Assembly: GCA_019828565.1 (NCBI GenBank)
Contig: JAHDYR010000033.1
Location: forward strand, 1-64,000
Direction: 5' to 3'
Source: Carpediemonas membranifera
Lineage: Eukaryota > Fornicata
DNA length: 64,000 nt
Position numbers and translations under genes: made by a program. The number at the start of each line of letters is the position of its first letter. The stretch's first letter is position 1. Below, piece after piece: positions 1 through 12,300 of this stretch. The notes under the pieces are model-generated. The model ran no database searches. It was not told where the DNA came from and saw nothing but the letters and a program-made list of their open reading frames with translations.

Positions 1-2293
1 CGCCTCTTTCGCTGGTAGTAGCGTGACGCCGCCTATTCTGACCGTGGCTGCTCTGTCGACACTGATCATGACGTTCTTCTGCTCGTTGACGCCCATTTCG
101 TGTTCTCTGATGATCGCTATGACCAGGTTTGCTATGTTCTGGCTCTGTACCGGTGTGTCTCCCGTGACTGCCGTGTCATCCACAAACATGGTTAGCACTG
201 CCGGGAGTGGGTCTCTGGTACTTGTTGTTTCCACTGGTGGTTCTCTGATATCATAGGGCTCGCTCATGTGCTTTTTCCTGACCAGGTGGGGCCAGTTTGC
301 CATGAAGAGGACAAACAGGGTCGGGGCTAGTACGCACCCTTGCTTCACCCCCCTGTTTGTCCTTTCCCATGACTTAGCCCCTTTCACTGATATCCATGTC
401 TCTTGTAGTGTGCTCTGGATTGCTCTGATAAGGTGGGCCTCCACTCCCATTCCCTGGAGTTTGTCCATCAGGGTGTCTCTTGGCACTGTGTCGTATGTCT
501 TCTCTATGTCTAGGAACACTGAGGTCGTCTCCCCCTTCCTGGTGTCTCTGCACTATATACTGGATCTGCTGCACTACGTCCCTTTCAGGTTGGAATCCTG
601 CCTGTTCTCTGGGTATGAACCTTTTGGTGGCCTTCTCCAGTCTCTTCTTTAACAGCCGACCGTATACTCTGTACAGCAACGGGGTGAGCGAGATGGGTCT
701 ATACGACTCTGGCTTAACTCTGAGTTTTCCGGTCTTGTGGATAGCTGACACTGTTGCGTATTTCCACGTCTCTGGGATCTTCCCTTCTCTATATACCCTG
801 TTCATAAATCTGGTAAGCTCCTTGAGTCCTCGCTCATTGAGTTCTCTTAGCATGGTCCATGTTGTGTTCTCTGGGCCCGGGGCTGTGTCTCTCTTAATCT
901 TACTGATGGCTGCTTTCACTTCCTCCTTGGAGAATTCGTCCCCTCCTATGCCAGGCCACTCCTTCCACTCTGGTTCTCTGCCTCTACTTACCTTCGCGTA
1001 CTGCTTAAGCAGGATTTCACTGATCGTGGCCTTGTCCGTGGTGATCATTCCGTCCTTGAGCAGGCTGCCAGGCATCCCTTTGTACTGGTTGTCGCACCAC
1101 CATCTTCTGACTGCAGCCTCTACCATTGATCTCGATGCTTTGTATCCCTCTCTTGTGCTCTTGCTGAGGTCGGCTATCCACTCTTCTCTGCGTTTGTCCC
1201 AGTACTTCTTCAGTTCGCTGTTCATTAGTCTCGTCCTCACCTTGTTGCCTGCTTCTGACCATTCTGTTTCATGGAGGTCGGCCCATGCGCTGTCTTGTAC
1301 TATCTGCTCTCGTGGCTTAGCTCTCTTCTCCCCGGCTGGTTCCCCCAGGCAGGCTCTGATTGTCTCCTCCCACTGATCTATCGTTCCGTTTCTGTCTAGC
1401 TCCTTGATTGTTGTGTGGCCCTCCCTCTCTTTCATATTCCATGTGTGCACTCCTGGCATTTCCAGGCCACTGTCATCGTCTCTGTTGGCTCTGTATCGGG
1501 GTTCTTCCCAGGCAAGCTTGACCCCTTCGTGGGCCGACCCCCATACTCCCAGCACTGTCGAGCTGACCACTTGAATCTCTGCTTTCCTGATTCCCTCTGA
1601 GACCATTGCGAAGTCCGGTGTGGTGTTGCCACTGGATAATGTGCCCCTCTCTGGTATGATTGCTCTGAGTTTGTGTTTGTCCATAACATCCTTCCACCTG
1701 GTGGTTCCGTGTGCTGGCCCTGGGGCCATGTTCCAGTCCCCAATGATGATTGCTTCCATGTCCCCTTTCATGTCCAGTATCTCTTGGATGTTGTCTCTGA
1801 ACTGATCTTTCACTGTCTTCCCTTTATCTGAAGTGGGTGCATACACTGTGATTACCATGATGTCTCTGCTTGTCCTCATAATGCTTGCCTGCTCTCTTCC
1901 CGATAGGCTGTCAGTGATGCCGACATCCCATGTTGCTCTGGCGTGTGGGCTGACGATTGTGCCGATGCCTTCTCTGGTTCCCTGCCACTTAGGTGTTGGG
2001 GGTCGTCGCCTATGACTCCCAGTTGTCTGTTCACGCGATGCTGGCTCCTGGTCTCTCTTTTCCGCTTTTCGTTCGTTGTTGCTAGTGTTTCCTCTGTTTC
2101 TCTGCCTGCAAAAGCGTACTGGAAGTCTATGAAGTTGTGGACTCTTGTGTTTGTTGTTCTCCATGTCTCTTGCATACAAACCGCTTCAATGTCTCTGAGT
2201 TTGGTTTGTATTGCTGTTGCTATTGATGCCGTGAAGTCCTTTCCTCGTCCTATGTGCCCCTGAGTTCAGGCTTAAGATCTTGAACGTTTCCAT
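1..2293 (-). pseudogene. LINE (non-LTR retrotransposon) ORF2: endonuclease plus reverse transcriptase, 3' end outside window
   Basis: On the minus strand an apurinic-type endonuclease is followed by a reverse transcriptase, the layout of a LINE ORF2. The likely start is the ATG at 2293 (METFKILSLN). The motif EAVCMQETW (about 2184) and IIIGDWNMAPGP (about 1735) are typical endonuclease blocks. RT blocks are SYRPISLTPLLYRVYGRLL (about 690), then, in another frame, FLDIEKTYDTVPRD, GVKQGCVLAPTLF and the catalytic FVDDTAV (about 190). At least three frameshifts (near 2265, between about 2090 and 1985, and near 535) break the frame, so it is a dead copy unless they are sequencing errors. The element runs off the left edge, so any 3' tail is not visible. 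Confidence 0.9.
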
Positions 2294-3146
2294 GTTGTAC
2301 TATGCTCTGATCCTTATCCTGCGAATTCTGAGAATTTCTGCAGGGGCTAAGGGTTCACTGTGTCACTGTCCCGTCAAGGGGCCTCGATGCCGGTCTTGGT
2401 AACCCTTGGCGGGCCAGCCTCCGTGCTTCTTGGTGACCGGTTCGCCCTCGGGCATGGATACTTAGGAGGGGGCGCAGTGGCGTGACCCCCCCTTTGGCTG
2501 CCGCCACAACCCACTGGCAGTGCCCGTAGGCTAATGCCAGGCCCTGGGTGGGAGCCAGGGCTTGTTAAAAGAAAAATAAAGACTGTCTCTGAAACTCTGC
2601 AATACGTTACTTTACTCCCTCCTGTTCCAGTCTTGCGTTTACTGCGAGACTTGAGAGAGCAACCTGCTCGATGGCCATTCCACGTTCGTCGCTACTGTCA
2701 TGCCACTGCCCCAGGTACCGCATACTGACTGGGGTGTCTCGGCGGCGGCAGGGGGGGCCTTCTCATCCGTAAACTGCCCGGCCACCCTCACCTGCCCCTG
2801 GTATTCTCTGATCTCTGCTCGGTCTCTGCTCTTGATGTGCTGTTGTTGTCTGGTCTCAGCCTCTGAAAGGCAAAACTGTCGGTCTAGTGTGGCCGCTGTG
2901 GTCCATGCACGCTGCTGAATCTGCTGAAGGTGCTGTTAGTATTTGCATGTTGCTGTTTGCTTTGGTCTCTGCTTACCTTTGAGGCATATCTGCATTTGGT
3001 CTCAGGATGTTCGTCGATGCACTGTCTCTGAAAGCTTCCCGGATGGTCTATGTTGGTCATATGGTTGCTTACTATAAATATGTTCGTTATCTGCGGTCAC
3101 TGTTTGTTTCTCTGTAATTCTCTGATACTTTTGCTGCGATTCTTCG
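2294..3146 (-). other. Probable 5' part of the LINE, no intact gene
   Basis: No intact gene is visible. On the minus strand there is a short open stretch (about 2935 to 2660) rich in Q, R and E that could be the tail of a decayed ORF1. The hexamer CAGAGA (TCTCTG on the plus strand) is as frequent here as in the LINE ORF2, which suggests the same origin. This is inference from composition and position only. Confidence 0.35.
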
Positions 3147-3711
3147 TTGCCAGGCCGACGGGGTACCCACACCCAAGCCTCCGTTGGTTCTGCCGGCCAA
3201 GGCACCACAGGAGGCTCATCCGGCGCCTCCACGGCCCCACCCAAGCCGACCGCTGGCCAGGCCCAAAACAAGGCCACCCCACTACCAAACCCCTCAGGTG
3301 AGCGCCGCGCTGGCCATATGCAGCTCCGCGATCGCTCCCAGATCCACAACTCTCGCCAAGTCAATAACGTCGAACACAGCAACGTTTTGGACGAAAGCTC
3401 CAATTTCGTCGCAGCTTTCACAGTTTCAGGCTCTATTAATGAGCAGGAACAACAACTCACAATCGATAGCGGCTCTGCGGTCACCATTGTTTCACGTTCG
3501 ATCGCAAACCGCCTGAATCTGGAAGAACACCCCGTAGAGAAGCCTTTTACTGTCCACACCGCCACACAACAAGAGCACATAACAGAACATCACCCACTAC
3601 GTCAAAGCCCGGGTAACGCTTCCCAGCACATCTGGCAACGTCATCGTCAACGACATGATAATGTACCTGATGGACCGTCATTCAGGTGTCCTCATCGGAT
3701 GCGACACCACC
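3147..3711 (+). pseudogene. Retropepsin (aspartic protease) relic of a Ty3/gypsy-like element
   Basis: A proline-rich, gag-like tail leads into an aspartic protease domain with the active-site block LTIDSGSAVTIVS (about 3455-3495) and the C-terminal block VLIGCDTT (about 3690-3711), usual for retroelement proteases. One frameshift lies near 3590-3610. No reverse transcriptase, integrase or LTR belonging to it is visible. Its last codons run in frame straight into topoisomerase I sequence, so it is a truncated fragment abutting TOP1, probably by deletion or rearrangement rather than clean integration. It is distinct from the protease of element A at about 5310. Confidence 0.75.
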
Positions 3712-3916
3712 AAAACTGCGGACACCGTGGGCGTGTGCAACCTGAGGGTCGAGCACGTCACCCTTGACCCTGCCACCCGGTCCGTGAGCTTCGACTTCCT
3801 CGGCAAGGACAGCATCCGGTACCAGCGGACCGAGGTGTTCGCGGACTCCGTGGGGAAGAAGGCCAAGGAGTTCCGATTGTGGAACTCTGGCACCCACACC
3901 CGCGTGAACAAGTACC
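3712..3916 (+). pseudogene. TOP1: DNA topoisomerase I fragment 1 of 3 (core subdomain III)
   Basis: The reading ADTVGVCNLRVEHV followed by FDFLGKDSIRYQ is diagnostic of eukaryotic type IB topoisomerase, which relaxes DNA supercoils through a 3'-phosphotyrosyl intermediate. This piece corresponds to the middle of the core domain; the N-terminus and first half of the core are absent upstream, where a retropepsin relic abuts. The fragment ends at NKYL, exactly where element A has inserted (target duplication GTACC at 3912-3916 and 13492-13496). The sequence continues in frame at 13497. With the 5' half missing, two retrotransposons inserted and a TGA in piece 2, this copy cannot encode the enzyme, although an intact allele may exist elsewhere. 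Confidence 0.88.
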
Positions 3917-3994
3917 TGTTGTGGCCCCACATCATTTGATTGATCCTTTAAACTGCTTCCGTTCTTTATCCTTCGTAACCTTACCAAGGCAACA
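3917..3994 (+). repeat. Element A 5' LTR (78 bp)
   Basis: It begins TGTTG and ends CAACA and is identical to 13414-13491. At 78 bp it is unusually short for an LTR. It contains small inverted repeats, GTGGCCCCAC near the start and CCTTACCAAGG near the end. Confidence 0.92.
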
Positions 3995-4004
3995 TTGATA
4001 TCAA
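3995..4004 (+). promoter_or_regulatory. Element A 10-bp palindrome at the primer-binding-site position
   Basis: TTGATATCAA directly follows the 5' LTR, where reverse-transcription priming normally starts. It is a perfect palindrome with no evident complementarity to a tRNA 3' end. The gag ATG starts on its last base. Elements B, C and D have different palindromes at the same place. Confidence 0.8.
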
Positions 4005-7000
4005 TGAATACCACGGAGACGACAGTTCATGAAGAGAACGATCGGATAGCGGAATTAGAGCGGCAAATTCGGAATTTGACAGGCCTTATCACCGAGCTCT
4101 CATCTCGTGAGGCCAAGAATGTCATCAAGCTAGAGCCATCCGCGCTCACGGAAGATAATCCTAAGCCCGCAACCGCCGAACACGATACCGCTCCGATCAC
4201 CGTCTCGTTCGCACAGAAACTACCCAAGTTCGAGAGTGGCCCGAAGAGCCTATCGGAGGACGACTTGTACTCCTTCTTACTGCGCTACGGCCGCGCTCGC
4301 CGCACCAAACCCGCTCTGGAGTCATGCCTAGGATGCCTCGCCACAGTGGCTCCTCAGCTGCCACGCCAGGCTCAAGGACCTTCATGCCGCACTGGAGGAG
4401 TGGAGCACCCGACTCCCTCTCATCCCGAGCTCGAGCGAGCAGATGCTTGCTTACATGAAGCAGACCGAGGCCGACTATGAGGCTGTCTTCGCAGCCACGT
4501 CACTACCCTTCAACGCGAACCGATCCACCTTCGACAAGGTCGCTGAGTTAGAGGCCCGCCTCACGACCGACTGGAGTAGGTCCCACGACCTCCTCCCCGC
4601 CCAGCGTCTCGCTCGAGCAGCCGAGGCCGTTGGGTTCGCCCTCAAGTGGTACAAGCTGGAGGACGGCCGGGCCATCATGAAGATCGTTAAGAGAACGATA
4701 CAAGCCGGACTGCCCCGCGAGAACCGGCTCCATGCCCTGGCGGAGTCAGTGTCAAGCTTCTCTGCAGCGAAGAGCTCCACGCAGTTTATCTCCGACATGA
4801 TCGAGGAGGTCTCGTCTATCGACGACTCCGCTAAGAAGGTGGGAGTCGACGCCTGGGGCACCTCGTCGAAGCGCCGTCCACAACATCAGCCAGACCGCGC
4901 TTCCCCCGCCGCTCAGTCGGGCTCCTCGCACTCCTCTCGCTCGGGCACCAAGATGCTCGAGCAGGCCACCTTTGAAAGACGATCTCACTCTACTAAGACC
5001 GCCAACAAGTCCAAAGACGACTCCGAGGCCGGGCTCAGGTCCGAGCGGACGAAGATGCCGGACAAGTGGCACGACCCGTCCAAGCCCCCGTTCCCTGGGA
5101 TGACCTGGTGTCCGAATCACGGCCGGTGGGGCTCTCACTCCCAAGAACAGTGCAACATAGGCTCAGGCAAGCCTGAGCCCGAAGGACGCACGCGGAGCGG
5201 TAAGGTCTTCTCACGAGGAGGCAACGCCGCTCTCGGCACTCCGTGGGACGAGGACATGGAGGCAGCCCTCTTCACAACAACCGCCCGCACGGAGGTTATC
5301 GAGGGCGAGCTCCTTCCTGACTCAGGGTCCACCGCGAGCTACATCTCTCAGGCAGAGTACGAGAGACTTATAGCCATCATGGCCATACCCACACGCGTCT
5401 CCACTCATGTGATGCAAACTGCAACACACCAAGAGACTCCAGCTATCTTCGACATAACTCTGACGGTCGGAGCCGACCGACCGGGCCAGTCCCCCTCAAG
5501 AGTGTGGACCACGATCACAGTCCACGTCATTCCGGGTCTTGCGATCCCATTCATCCTCTCGAAGTTCGCCTCCTACGAACTCGGTTTCCTTGGCAACCCT
5601 GATGACACTGCCCTTTCTCGCGACCCCGAGGCTGGCGACATCGAACTCTGGGACGAGGAGCCGGAGACCTCTCTTGACGCCCAGCTCGACAGCGTGATCG
5701 GGAAGAGCGACCCTGCCGTCAAGGAGGAGTTATCGGAGCTCCTCAAGGTCAAGTACAGACACTTGTTCGAACCTCCAGGCGACGAGCCAGCCCTGGCTGA
5801 GCCGATGGACATCATGCTGGTTCCTGATGCCAAGCCCCATGTCGCAAGAGCCTACTGGGTCTCTCCGAAGCTTAAGCAAGCCGTCGAGGAGATGGTCAAG
5901 ACCCTCCTAGCGAAGCACATCATCAGACCTTCGAAGTCGGGGTGGGCAGCGCCTACTTTCTTCGTCCATCAGAAGACAAAGGACCGCATGGTCATCAACT
6001 ACAAGGCAGTCAACGCACAGACTGTCAAGACACCGGTCCCACTCACGTCGATCGACGACCTCCTGTCCCACCTCCAAGGGAGCCAGTTCTTTGCCAACCT
6101 TGATCTGCGCTCTGGCTACCACCAAGTGCCTATGTCAGAGGAGAGCATACCGCTCACAGCCTTCATATGCCACCTTGGCGTCTTCGAGTTCACGCGAGTG
6201 CCCTTCGGACTGGTGAACGCTCCCTCCCACTTTCAGTCAGTTATGATGAAAGTCCTGGGCGACCTATTGTTCCACGGTTGCCTCGTCTATATTGACGACG
6301 TTCTAATCACCGGCTCAAGCAAGGAGGAGTTCCTCGAGAACCTCACCGCTGCCCTGGAACGACTCTCATCACACCGGCTCCGCTTGGGGCTTCCCAAGTG
6401 TGAATTCGGGGTGACCCAGGTGGAGCATCTTGGGCACGTAATATCCCGCGACGGGATATCCATCTCGCGCGATCGTCTTTCGGCCCTCGGCCGACTGCCG
6501 GTACCGACCAGCGTCCGATTGCTACGGTCGACCCTAGGCCTGATAAACTTCTTCAGGAAGTTCGTCAAGGACTACGCCGGGATCGCCGCGCCCCTATACG
6601 AGCTGACCAATGGTTCATCAGATCAACGCTTCACTCTTTCGGAGGAGGCGGAGAAGGCTTTCCACAACCTCAAGGACGCTCTGATCCACGCACCCATCCT
6701 CGTCCACATAGACTACTCGCGCCCGATTGTCGTGCAGTCCGACGCTAGTGGCTTTGGCGTGGGTGCTGTCCTCTTACAACTGTCACCGCATGGCGACCAG
6801 GAGTTCATATCCTTCTTCAGTCGGACCCTGAGGCCGGCCGAGCGCGCCTGGTCCATCACTGAGAAGGAATGCTTCGCTCTGTACTCCGGCGTCCTGAAGT
6901 TCGCCCCTTTCCTCAAGGGCCACACCTTCGTAGCGCAAGTTGACCACAAAAACTTGACTTTCCTTGTCGAGTCCTCTTCTTCCAAGGTCGAACGCTGGAA

Positions 7001-8354
7001 GCACAGACTTTCCGAGTTCATGTTCGAGGTTGAGTACATCCCCGGCCCGGCGAATGGCATCACCGACGGTCTGTCACGCGCCATGCAGGCTGACTTGTGC
7101 CTGGCTGCCGCCCCTGCTCAGGGCCAGTCTCACGAGGAGCTCATCGCCTCAGTGCATGGGAACTCCCTCAGCGGTCACTTCGGGGTCGAGGCCACAACCC
7201 GCAAGCTCACCGACGCCGGACACAGCTGGTCTGGTATGAAGGGCGACGTCCGCAAGTTCGTGCAGGGCTGCCCGGTCTGCCTCAAGTACCGCCTCAAGCT
7301 CAAGGTTTCACACAACCTCGGCCACCTGTACGCCGATACGCCTTTCCACTCAGTCTCGATCGACAGCATAGGGCCCCTACCCTCTGCCGGCGAGACCCGA
7401 CACGTGATTGTCATCGTCGACAACTTCACGAGATGGACGGAGCTCGTCCCTTGCTCCTCCACCACCGCCATTGAGGCCGCGGACGCCCTCGTGTCGAGTG
7501 TCTACTCCCGCCACGGTCTCCCTTACCTCATCCACTCGGACAACGGGTCCCAGTACGTCAACGAGGTGATCGATAGTCTCTGCCACGCTCTGAAGATCAC
7601 CCACACGACTATAGCCCCGTATACCCCCGAACCAGAACGGCATAGTCGAGAGAGCCAACGGTAAGGTCAAGTCGCACCTTCGCACCCTCATGGCCACTCT
7701 TGGTGAGAGGGAGGACTGGCCTCGCGTGCTCCCCCTAGTCCAGTTCCTGATCAACACCGCCTATCACCGTTCGATCGGCTGCTCACCCTACTCTCTCCTC
7801 TACGGCGATCACCTCAAGCCTCGGGTCAGTCTTCTTCCACGCCTGCTCGACGAGGACGAATGGCCTGGCGACGCCTCGGACGACTACGTCAACGACCTGA
7901 GGTCCAGGCTGAAGCAGATCAGGGAGGCCGCCAACAAGTGCCAGAGCGATGAGTTGGCCTACCAACAGGTGCCGACACTCAAGCTCACCCCTGGAGAGCT
8001 CGTGCTCCTTTGTCCGCCTAAGGGCCCGCTCAACAAGCTCGCTCCAAACTATCGCGGACCGTTCAAGGTGTCCCAATGTCACGCCAACAACATGTATACG
8101 ATCGCCAGCATCGTCGACGAGCAGAGTCCCGTTACCGTCCACTTAAGGCGCCTGCGTCAATTCGCCACCACCGCCGATGACACTGAGCTGGCCATGATCG
8201 CCTCCATGGACGCCGATGACCTCTATGTTGTCGAATCCATCGTCGAGCACCGTCCCCTCGCCTCCGATCCGGATGTTCTCGAATTCCGAATCCGCTGGCG
8301 CGGCTACGAGCCCGATGAGGACACCTGGCAATGCTATGACGAGGATCTATGGGG
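4004..8354 (+). pseudogene. Element A gag-pol polyprotein, frameshifted and interrupted by element B
   Basis: Start ATG at 4004. A coiled-coil gag (about 4004-5200) carries a zinc-knuckle-like CPNHGRWGSHSQEQC near 5110. The protease follows with LLPDSGSTASYIS (5310), then RT with FANLDLRSGYHQVP and catalytic YIDDVLITG (6290), RNase H (VVQSDASGFGVGAVL, 6730), an integrase zinc domain (HFGVEATTRKL to GCPVCLKYR) and catalytic core (VDNFTRWTELVP, IHSDNGSQYVN), and a chromodomain (LEFRIRWRGYEPDEDTW, about 8285). Frameshifts lie near 4320 and 7640. The frame reaches DLWG at 8354, where element B begins, and continues after B from 13350 to a stop at 13440. Confidence 0.9.
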
Positions 8355-8462
8355 TGTCGCAATACCGTATTAATATTTATATATTTTATGGGTGTCGTCT
8401 TGGTCCTACTTGGTCCGAGACGACACCAGTGTGTCGAAATAAATTAGCGCATCGTTACAACA
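8355..8462 (+). repeat. Element B 5' LTR (108 bp)
   Basis: Begins TGTCGCAAT, ends TTACAACA, identical to 13238-13345. It holds an AT-rich box (TATTAATATTTATATATTTT) and a hairpin with perfect 10-bp arms GGTGTCGTCT / AGACGACACC. Confidence 0.92.
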
Positions 8463-8472
8463 GTGAATTCAC
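8463..8472 (+). promoter_or_regulatory. Element B 10-bp palindrome at the primer-binding-site position
   Basis: GTGAATTCAC directly follows the 5' LTR and is a perfect palindrome. No tRNA complement is evident. Gag starts 11 bp further on at 8483. Confidence 0.8.
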
Positions 8473-8482
8473 TAGTGGCTAC

Positions 8483-9391
8483 ATGTTCGGTAATATTTCT
8501 CTGCCGACTCTGAGCGTTGAGACATTGACTAGCGAAACCTGGCGCTCATTTAAGAGGGATGCCGCCCGAATCAAGGCGTTGTATCCCGCCGCCAAGCTGG
8601 CTGTCCTCCTCCCCAATGACCTGCAGGACATCATCGAGGACACTCTCAACGTAGACCTGGCGAAGGCAAATGACGACAAGATTGACGAATACGTCAGCAA
8701 GTTCCTTGCTCCGGTGGACAAATTGTCCCTTGTCAAAGAGCTCGAGGCCGTCACCTGCCAGGTATCTGAAAAAGAATCACCTCCATTCGCGCGTACGTCA
8801 GCGCGTTCTCAGCAGTTTTCTCTAAGGCCGAAGACATCGAAGAGTCCGACTCGGACGAGGACGAAGAGAACAAGAAGAGGACGAAGAAGACATTTCCCCC
8901 TTTGAGAAGAACGCGCGTAAGATCTTCCTTCAGGGGATCCGCCCATCCACTTTCCGCAAGGTCCTGGACTTTGAACTCAAGGAGCATCCTAAGAGGAAGT
9001 CACTTGCCGATGCATACGAGCTGAGCATTGCCCTCGCTCAAGAAGATGACGACGCTCGGGCTAAGGCCATTCGCTTTGGTCACTACCAGGCCGGAAAGTG
9101 CTCCACCCGAAAGAAAGGAACGGCCGCAGGAGGCCAACCGCCTCGCCTCCCGGTCCCGGGCGCAGTTGCCTCAGGGGCCCCGGAGAAGTCTTCCACTCTC
9201 AAGCCGAACGACGTCAACCCAGCTTTGAAGCCTCCCCATCGTGCCTGTGGCAAGTGCGGCGGATGGCATTGGGATAATCAGTGCCCCAATGGGGCCCCAA
9301 TGCGCTCTCGCCAAGAAGGAGGCGGCCTCCGGTCCAACCCGAAGAAGAAGGAGCCAATCGAGGCTAATCTCCTGGACACGGACCCCCGATG
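8483..9391 (+). pseudogene. Element B gag, frameshifted
   Basis: Start ATG 8483 (MFGNISLPTL). The N-terminal region resembles the gag of element C (TWRSFKRDAARIKALYPAA versus TWANFKRTMIQFKIFYPAA). The middle carries an acidic stretch and IFLQGIRPSTFRK, which aligns with IFAQGLRPAAFRD of C. A zinc knuckle CGKCGGWHWDNQC lies near 9245. Two frameshifts (near 8770 and 8885) divide it. It ends with a TGA at about 9391 just before the protease in a different frame, so gag-pol expression in the active ancestor may have used frameshifting. Gag forms the particle and binds the RNA. Confidence 0.8.
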
Positions 9392-12300
9392 AGCCACTCA
9401 AAGTGTCTGGTCGTATAAACGACCAAGAGTATTCCTTTATTATTGACACTGGAGCACCAAAATCTATCATCTCCGCTGCGTCAGCAGAGGCCCTTGGCCT
9501 ACAGACAGTGACCGGCCCGACCCTCCGCTTCAGAATGGCGAACGGTTCCATTTCGACAACTAACCACTATACTGAGGCTTGGTTACACCTCACGCTGGCG
9601 GGAGCCCCAACGCGGTTTAAGGCGAAGTTCGCAATCCTCAGTGGGGACCGCGAGAAAATCCTTATTGGCACCGACATTCTTCGTGTACTCGGGCTTCTCA
9701 CGAAGGATTCCTTATTCCTCCAGCTCGTAGCCGAAAATCTGAGCAAGGAGGACGGGGACGACATTCCGCTGAGTTTGAACCAGTTAGACGTCTCGGAGGA
9801 CGTTGGTGCTGTTGAAATTCCCGAATCCGCGAGCGCCACGCTCCGAAGCGAGGTACGAGCGCTACTTGCTGAGTATTCCACGTTGTTCGGCCCCATTCCG
9901 GCTCAAGGAGCCAAGGTTGAACCTATGCGGATCCGATTGAATGACCCGGACGCCCTGGTCCAGGAACGAGCCCGGAGACTATCAGGGGAACGACGCCTTC
10001 AGGTGCGGGAAGAAGTAACCCGCCTACGCCACCTTGGCATCACCAGGAACAGCGTCGGACCGTTCTCCTCCCCGATCGTGGTAGTGGATAAGAAGAACGG
10101 CGCCATACGCCTCTGTGTGGACGACACAAAGCTCAACATTCTCACCATTCGTGACCATTTTCCCCTTCCCGACTTGAAAACCTTCGTGCAGGAGGCGGCG
10201 GGGGCTCAATTCTTCGCCAGCTTGGACTTGACGTCCGGGTACCATCAGATGCCCCTCCACGAGGAAGACAGAGCTATGACGGCGTTTGTAACACCTGACG
10301 ACTACGAGGAGTTCAACCGAGTCCCATTCGGGCTGACTAACGCTCCGAGTTATTTCCAGCGTACCATGCAATCCATCCTCGCCCCGGTACTCCACCGGGG
10401 GGTGCTGGTCTATATTGACGACATCTTAATCTACGCCCAATCTGAGGAGGAACTTATAGCACGCTTAGAGCAAACCTTCCAGTTGCTGACAAAGTATGAC
10501 CTTCGGCTTAGCCCGGCAAAATGTGTGATCGGCGCGGAGGAGTTAGACATCGTGGGCTTCCACCTTTCCCGCGAGGGGAAGAGCATCGACAAGCGACGAA
10601 TTGAAGCACTCACGTCGATAGAGGCTCCGAGCAATGTTTCAGGGGTCAGAACACTCTTAGGGATGTTTAATTACGTGATCGACTTCATCCCAGCCGCGGC
10701 GGACCTTGTGGACCCCCTCTATGAGCTGATCAGGAACGCCGGTGAGCCATTCGTATGGGGACCACGCCAAGAGGAAGCCCTCGTGGCCCTGAGAGAGGCG
10801 GTAGCCCAAGAGACCGTCCTGGCTCAGCCTGATCCCAGCCTGCCATGGGACGTTCACACTGACGCAAGCGACCGGGGGCTTGGGGCCGTAATCACCCAGG
10901 GAGAGGGCGCGAATCGCCGCCTGGTCGCCTTCGTTTCGAAATTATTTAACGCGACGCAGAGGCGCTGGGCCACCTACGACAAGGAGCTGTACGCAATCCT
11001 TCATACCCTCACCCGGCCTGACTTGAGTCCTCTACTCAAGATGGTTAACTCGCTCACTATCCACACAGACCACCGGAATATTGTGTACCTCATGCGCCGC
11101 TCCCTCGTATCCCCCAAGGTGATGCGCTGGCGGATTGCTTTGCAAGAATTCAATTTCAACATTGCCCACATATCAGGCGAGCATAATGTGGTCGCCGACG
11201 CTCTTCACGGCTAGAATCGTCGACTAAGACTGTGAACAGTGCCGAGATCGTACCATCGGAGGAGGAGAAGCTGCGCATACTTCAAGATCTGCATGAGGGC
11301 GCCAATGGCCACCCCAAGGCAGTACGCCTTACGACTCTTGCGATGGAGGCGGGTCATGTTTGGCCCGACGTCTCGGCACTCGCCAAGCGGGTAGTCAAGC
11401 AGTGCTTGACATGCCAGAAGTTGCGCGCACACAAGCGAACGCCCCCGGCGAAGAACAGCACACACCGGTACACGCCCTTTGAATGCGTCCAAGTCGACAC
11501 TCTCTCCCTGGGGGCTAGCGGTGAGTACAAGGTGTGCCGTGTTACGAATGAGTTTTATGCAACCAACTCCCGCAGTTTAGGGTCACAAAGGGCGTCTTGG
11601 TCTTCACAGATGTCTTCACGAAATACGTGGTACTGAAGCCGGTGAGATCAACCACGGCCGCCGAGACAGCCCAAGCAATGCTAGAAGTCTGGGCCCTATT
11701 TGGGAAACCAGCGCTACTTCAAACTGATGGCGGACCGGAATTTAGGAACCAAGTGGACGCTGAAGTCAACCGGATCCTCTCCCTCAAGCATCGTTACTCG
11801 ACCCCACATCACCCAGCCTCCAACGGAATTGTTGAACGCACGAATGGAAAAGTCCTTCGTCTGTTGCGGGGTTTACTATTTGACAGCCAGGACTATGACT
11901 GGGTTCCTTTCCTCCCTTTAGTGCAGTACATCATTAATACACGGCCAACACGGGCCACGGGGCAAGCCCCCTTACGCCTAGTGACAGGCAATTCGGGATC
12001 CGACTCCGAGCAGTTTTCAGTCGCGCAATACGAGCGGGCGTGGGTCCTATTTAAGGAAATGTCGGCGGGCCAAGCCGATTGCCTGAAGGCGTTCCGCGAC
12101 GCCCTTAATACCCGCCGTCTGCAAGCCAAGGCTCATCTCCAACGGTATAGCGAACGAAACAAGAGCGGCGAGGACAGCGACACACCTCCGAGCTTCCCGG
12201 ATGGCTCCTTCGCACTCCTCCGCTACGTTGGCAGAGCTCCCAAGCTGCTCACCAGCCTCCGGGGCCCGATGAAGGTTGTACGAGCCGGCGAATCGCCCGC

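Noticed and set aside
480-1376. Plus-strand ORF of 298 codons opposite the LINE
   Set aside because: It is the antisense shadow of the RT-coding strand; its product has no domain features.
3912-3994. The 78-bp repeats of element A as simple target duplications or MITE copies
   Set aside because: They have TG...CA ends, a 5-bp duplication outside, a polypurine tract before the 3' copy and gag-pol between, which fits LTRs better.
8463-8479. GTGAATTCACTAGTGGC resembles a cloning-vector polylinker (EcoRI-SpeI)
   Set aside because: It lies exactly between the 5' LTR and gag of element B, and the other three elements have equivalent palindromes there, so it is native sequence rather than vector.
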